Below are positions 60,634 to 64,000 of a stretch of 64,000 bases of DNA, in pieces. This DNA comes from Nostoc sp. NMS8 (GTDB lineage Bacteria > Cyanobacteriota > Cyanobacteriia > Cyanobacteriales > Nostocaceae), in assembly GCF_017115045.1 (NCBI RefSeq), contig NZ_JABXKK010000082.1, positions 38,782 through 102,781 on the forward strand, read 5' to 3'. Positions within the stretch are counted from its first letter, which is position 1; each line of letters opens with the position of its first letter. Under the pieces are notes generated by a model. The model searched no databases, was not told where the DNA came from, and saw nothing but the letters and a program-made list of their open reading frames with translations. Both the position numbers and the translations under genes were made by a program.

Positions 60634-60900
60634 ACTGATTGAGATTAAGTATTTATTACCTTGTATTGTGTAAAAATTTTAATTTTATAGCATCAGTGAT
60701 TTCTTGGATGTTTTCGTGATGAAATTGAAAAACATCTAAATTGCACTAATCAAATTCTTGTGGGGTGGGCAACATGAACCCCCTGATTATACAAAGTAAT
60801 TAACAAATCTTCAGATGAATCGATGTATTTTTGTTTAGTTACTGACTACGGATCAGATAAAATTGATTCGGATTGAATTTCCATTTATTGAAAAGACAAT

Positions 60901-62142
60901 ATGTTTGCCAGAATTCGCCGAATTTTGAGTCAATTTTTTAGTAAATCAAGGACAATCAATAACGAACCACTGAATAAAGTGAGTTTGGTTGTGATTATTA
61001 TAATTGATATTTTTATCTTGATTAATGTCTTTACAGGAATTGATGATATTAGCAGATGGCATATCAGTCCGACCGCAGCTTATCCATGTTATTCAGAGTG
61101 GCAAAATTATCAGACAAAAACCACTAAAGATAAAGACTATGACATTGTTAGACTTTCATTGCCATATAACCCAAACAATCAACTCAGTTTTCAGCGAAAC
61201 TATCAGCAAGCTGAAGTAGGACATTTAGGTAAGGTTTCTAAAACTTGCCTGCAATATGCAGACTACAAAGATAAACTTAATAATCCTGAAAAGCAGGAAA
61301 TTATCAAAACTATTGATCGGGAACAAGCAAGAATTAGTAGGCTTGAACAAACCAATAGCACTATTAAATCTCAATATGACTCAACGTTATTAGAAAAAAT
61401 TGCAGGTCAGGGTCGTGAACAATCAATTAATCAAGTCAGTGCTGAAAAAGCTAAACAGACATTAGAGCAAAATAATCGCCAAATCTCTACCCTAAAACAA
61501 GAAATTTCTACTCTTAAAAATGAACTACTTACCAAACCAGAAAATATTAGTTTTCTAGCCTTTATTAAAGATACTAATCAATTCCGGGAAGTTGAAAAAG
61601 GTTATCAGCAGGCATCATTTTGGTATCCAAGTATCCAGCTTGCTTTCCAGTCTCTTTTTCTTTTACCACTGATTCTGATTGCCTTATCAGTTCACAATTT
61701 TGCCCAAAGAAGAGGATATGGACTTGTCTCGCTAATTAGCTGGCATTTGCTAGTTATCTTTTTTATCCCACTAATTGTTAAAATATTTGAATTTCTCCAA
61801 ATAGGTGTAATATTTAGATTCTTCTTTGATATAATTAGCGCCCTTTTTGGTGGTTTACTTTTCCTAATCAATTATATTTATATTTTACTGATTCCAATTA
61901 TTGGCTTTGGAATTATCCAGTTTTTTCAAAAATTTGTCTTCAATGTCAAAGTCCAAGCAGCTAGCAGAGTTCAAAAATCCCGCTGTGTCAATTGCGCTAA
62001 GAAAATTCGACATCTTGATACTTACTGTCCGCACTGCGGTTATTATCAGGACGTTGAATGCCAAAACTGTCATAATCTTACTTATAAGCATTTGTCGTAC
62101 TGTAAACATTGTGGAACTGCTCAAAATTCCAGTAATTTGTAA
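60901..62142 (+). CDS. Membrane protein with coiled coil and C-terminal double zinc ribbon
   Basis: A 413-residue protein. A hydrophobic helix near residues 28-46, an extracytoplasmic or cytosolic segment with a long coiled coil (EQARISRLEQTNSTIKSQYD to LKQEISTLKNELLTK, residues ~135-215), three or four more hydrophobic helices (~245-345), then a zinc ribbon pair: CVNCAKK...YCPHCGY and CQNCHNL...YCKHCGT. The zinc ribbon should be cytosolic. No family name is known to me. The PAP2 gene follows closely downstream. Confidence 0.75.
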   Translation: MFARIRRILSQFFSKSRTINNEPLNKVSLVVIIIIDIFILINVFTGIDDISRWHISPTAAYPCYSEWQNYQTKTTKDKDYDIVRLSLPYNPNNQLSFQRNYQQAEVGHLGKVSKTCLQYADYKDKLNNPEKQEIIKTIDREQARISRLEQTNSTIKSQYDSTLLEKIAGQGREQSINQVSAEKAKQTLEQNNRQISTLKQEISTLKNELLTKPENISFLAFIKDTNQFREVEKGYQQASFWYPSIQLAFQSLFLLPLILIALSVHNFAQRRGYGLVSLISWHLLVIFFIPLIVKIFEFLQIGVIFRFFFDIISALFGGLLFLINYIYILLIPIIGFGIIQFFQKFVFNVKVQAASRVQKSRCVNCAKKIRHLDTYCPHCGYYQDVECQNCHNLTYKHLSYCKHCGTAQNSSNL

Positions 62143-62178
62143 TTAGTGAAGTCGTTGATTAGTCTTTTTAAGTTAGAT

Positions 62179-62946
62179 ATGGAAAAAGTGGAAAAAGCTA
62201 ACAAAGAGAGTCAGTCGCCACTTGATTTTCTCAAAAACTTGTTAATTGCTCGTTGGCGATCGCTCTTGCTACTATTGATAGGAGTCTATTTACCTTTGCA
62301 GGTATTTGAAATCCTGACAGTGAAAATATGGGAGAATCAAGCAGGCTTACCGTGGGATGTGCCTATTTTGTTAACAGTCCATTCTACAGCCAACCCACAG
62401 TTAGATGTTTTAGCTGTCACTCTCGCTCTAGTTGGGTTGCCTTGGACGGCGGTACCGATTTTAGGTGCGATCGCACTCATCTTACTACTTCAAAAACGCT
62501 GGCGATCGCTAGCTTATTTACTCACCACCTCATTGGGAAGTGTGATTATTAACCGCACAGCAAAGCAATTAATGCATCGAGTGCGTCCACAATTGTGGGA
62601 GTCTATTGCACCTGAGTATAGTTTTGCATTTCCCAGTGGTCATGCCATGACGAGTATAACTCTGGTAGCAATTTTACTATTTTTAACTTGGGCTACCTCC
62701 TGGCGCTGGTTGGTTTTCATCTTTGGTAGCTTATATATCATCGCTATTGCCTGGTGTCGTCTTTATGTGGGAGTTCATTTTCCTAGTGACATTCTCGCAG
62801 GTTGGATGGTTGCATTAGGTTGGACAATTGGCGTCAGCCTAATTATCAAACCCCATAGTACTAAAGCCCAATCTGTAGATCAGGAAAGCGCTGAGGATGA
62901 AACTACCTTACTCCCGGAAGAAAGAAAGTTGATCGCTGAGGAGTAA
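62179..62946 (+). CDS. PAP2-family phosphatase (membrane lipid phosphatase-like)
   Basis: A 255-residue protein from the ATG at 62179; a GTG at 62146 would overlap less well but is possible (3 bp after the upstream stop). Five or six membrane helices and the three PAP2 motifs: KQLMHRVRP, FPSGHAMTS and CRLYVGVHFPSDI. Such enzymes dephosphorylate phosphatidate, undecaprenyl diphosphate or related lipids. The C-terminus is acidic (EESAEDETTLLPEE). It lies 36 bp from the zinc-ribbon protein. Confidence 0.9.
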   Translation: MEKVEKANKESQSPLDFLKNLLIARWRSLLLLLIGVYLPLQVFEILTVKIWENQAGLPWDVPILLTVHSTANPQLDVLAVTLALVGLPWTAVPILGAIALILLLQKRWRSLAYLLTTSLGSVIINRTAKQLMHRVRPQLWESIAPEYSFAFPSGHAMTSITLVAILLFLTWATSWRWLVFIFGSLYIIAIAWCRLYVGVHFPSDILAGWMVALGWTIGVSLIIKPHSTKAQSVDQESAEDETTLLPEERKLIAEE

Positions 62947-62995
62947 CATTTAAGGTTTAGTTGGGGACTGAATCCCTATCTAAATCTTCCCTATT

Positions 62996-63844
62996 TTAAT
63001 CTTGTTGATGGGCAAATTTATAACCACCCCACAGCGAAAGAGCGATCGCAACCACCAGCAAAATCGGTATACTGTACCAAGGAAATTGAGACAAGGGTAA
63101 ATGAGCAACTGCACGCAATCCCATGCTGGCGTAGGTTAGTGGCAATAGGTAAACTAAGACTTTGAAAGCCGTTGGTAATGTCGCCGGGTCAAAGAAGGTC
63201 GCTCCTAAGAATGACATGGGGATAATGATAAAATTGTTGTAGAGTCCGACTGATTCGAGCGATCGCACACTCAACCCCACAATCACTCCTAACCCGGCAA
63301 ATACCGAACAATTCAGCGCCACCAACAGCAGAAATAGTGGATTGATAAAATTCCAGTTTCCAGTCAACAGCAGCGCTACCAAAATTACCGAACCGGAAGT
63401 CATCAACCCCCGCACGACTCCCGCCAGCATTTTACCGATATACAACGCTAAGGGATGTATGGGAGTTAGCAATAATTCCTCAAAGGTTTTAGTAAATAAT
63501 CTGTCTCCACAAATGGAAAATGTCGTTCCAGCAAAGCTAACCGTCATCGACGACAGCGCCACCATTCCCGGTAATATAAATTCCAAATAGTTATTATAGT
63601 TACCACTAATTCCTGAACCTGGTTTGATGGAACTACCCAAACCCAAGCCAAAAGCTAAAATATATATCAGTGGAGATATTAAGCCTGATGCCGCAATTGG
63701 TAAGATTCTCACACGTAAATCTAACCAATCTCCCCAAAAAATAGTCAGACTATCAGCTAGGAAGATTTGCAGTTGCGAAGTTTTGAACCTCTTGCCCGAA
63801 GGTAGCGCTCTTTGAGATATCACGTGCTTCCAATTACTTATCAA
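62996..63844 (-). CDS. ABC-2 type transporter permease
   Basis: A 282-residue permease with six membrane helices and the ABC-2 course (LEFILPGMVALSSMTVSFAG, RLFTKTFEELLLTPIHPLALYIGKMLAG, VVGLSVRSLESVGLYNNFIIIPMSFLGATFF, and the FxPLTYAS motif near the C-terminus). Such permeases export lipids, polysaccharide or drugs with a separate ATPase, not in the window. Convergent with the PAP2 gene. The 156 bp up to the window end show nothing recognisable. Confidence 0.9.
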   Translation of the reverse strand: MISNWKHVISQRALPSGKRFKTSQLQIFLADSLTIFWGDWLDLRVRILPIAASGLISPLIYILAFGLGLGSSIKPGSGISGNYNNYLEFILPGMVALSSMTVSFAGTTFSICGDRLFTKTFEELLLTPIHPLALYIGKMLAGVVRGLMTSGSVILVALLLTGNWNFINPLFLLLVALNCSVFAGLGVIVGLSVRSLESVGLYNNFIIIPMSFLGATFFDPATLPTAFKVLVYLLPLTYASMGLRAVAHLPLSQFPWYSIPILLVVAIALSLWGGYKFAHQQD

Positions 63845-64000
63845 AATTTTATTAAGTATTAATTTACATTGTTTTACACATCAATTACTAGGGGTAACAA
63901 AAATATCTATCCTAAAAATTTAAAATTAACAACAAAATATATAGGACCAGCCCTTTCAAGGTGTCTGTTTTTAGGTACTATTTTTGGGATAGAATTTTAG

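Overview
The window comes from a filamentous, probably heterocyst-forming cyanobacterium of the Nostoc/Anabaena type. Signs are the many HIP1 octamers (GCGATCGC) on both strands, Nostoc-style dispersed repeats (purine-rich GGGGACTGGG tracts, GTAGAGACGCGAT hairpins, GCCCGTCGTAGACATCGC repeats, a 42-bp tandem repeat), giant multidomain kinases, a nif-type gene set, geosmin biosynthesis, and the transaldolase / pyruvate kinase / GAPDH order known from Anabaena-type genomes. This assignment is inference from content; no database was searched.

Layout. 1-6160: end of metK with a clear terminator, an ArsC/Spx-like protein, a secreted pentapeptide-repeat protein, an epoxide-hydrolase-like enzyme, a DUF1206 membrane protein, a GHL10-type glycosidase with a DUF2358 partner, and a DUF4926/DUF6883 pair. 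6297-15600: uvrA, tsaB, an AEC-family transporter, an M15 D,D-carboxypeptidase, penicillin-binding protein 2 and a PotA-like ABC ATPase. 15790-21654: a 1954-residue Ser/Thr kinase-ATPase-GAF-PAS-histidine kinase whose 3' end was rewritten by a small inverted-repeat element with an 8-bp target duplication. 22623-28166: bifunctional geosmin synthase followed by two paralogous Family 2B encapsulin shell proteins (cyclic-nucleotide-binding domain inside an HK97-type shell protein), with a 184-bp MITE between the shell genes. 28199-28984: decayed histidine-kinase remnant. 29236-34970: nifH, nifE and nifN homologues in one orientation plus an XRE/PBP-like regulator, with no nifD or nifK in the window.

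35513-41068: two unknown small proteins, gyrA overlapped by lnt. 41268-42255: a tiny membrane protein and a secreted Arg/Gln-repeat protein. 42467-46439: tal, pyk and a gap1-type GAPDH, a dark carbon catabolism set (oxidative pentose phosphate and glycolysis) with separate intergenic regions. 46939-50067: a von Willebrand A protein with a duplicated C-terminal module, a Rieske ferredoxin and Hsp20. 50946-56642: a 1898-residue hybrid histidine kinase with a degenerate N-terminal receiver and a repeat-derived in-frame insert in its ATPase domain. 57067-63844: glutathione peroxidase, an NAD(P)-binding epimerase-like protein, an alpha/beta-fold protein lacking its nucleophile, a peroxiredoxin-glutaredoxin fusion, small and zinc-ribbon membrane proteins, a PAP2 phosphatase and an ABC-2 permease.

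The two most striking systems are the geosmin synthase with a two-paralogue encapsulin, where the synthase carries three copies of a PTGLGT motif in its linker and tail, and the orphan NifH-NifE-NifN set, where NifE keeps the three O-cluster cysteines but has Ser248 where the L-cluster-holding cysteine is expected. A third theme is small repeats that have entered reading frames (Lnt, both large kinases, possibly GyrA) without breaking them. I saw no rRNA, convincing tRNA, CRISPR array or transposase.
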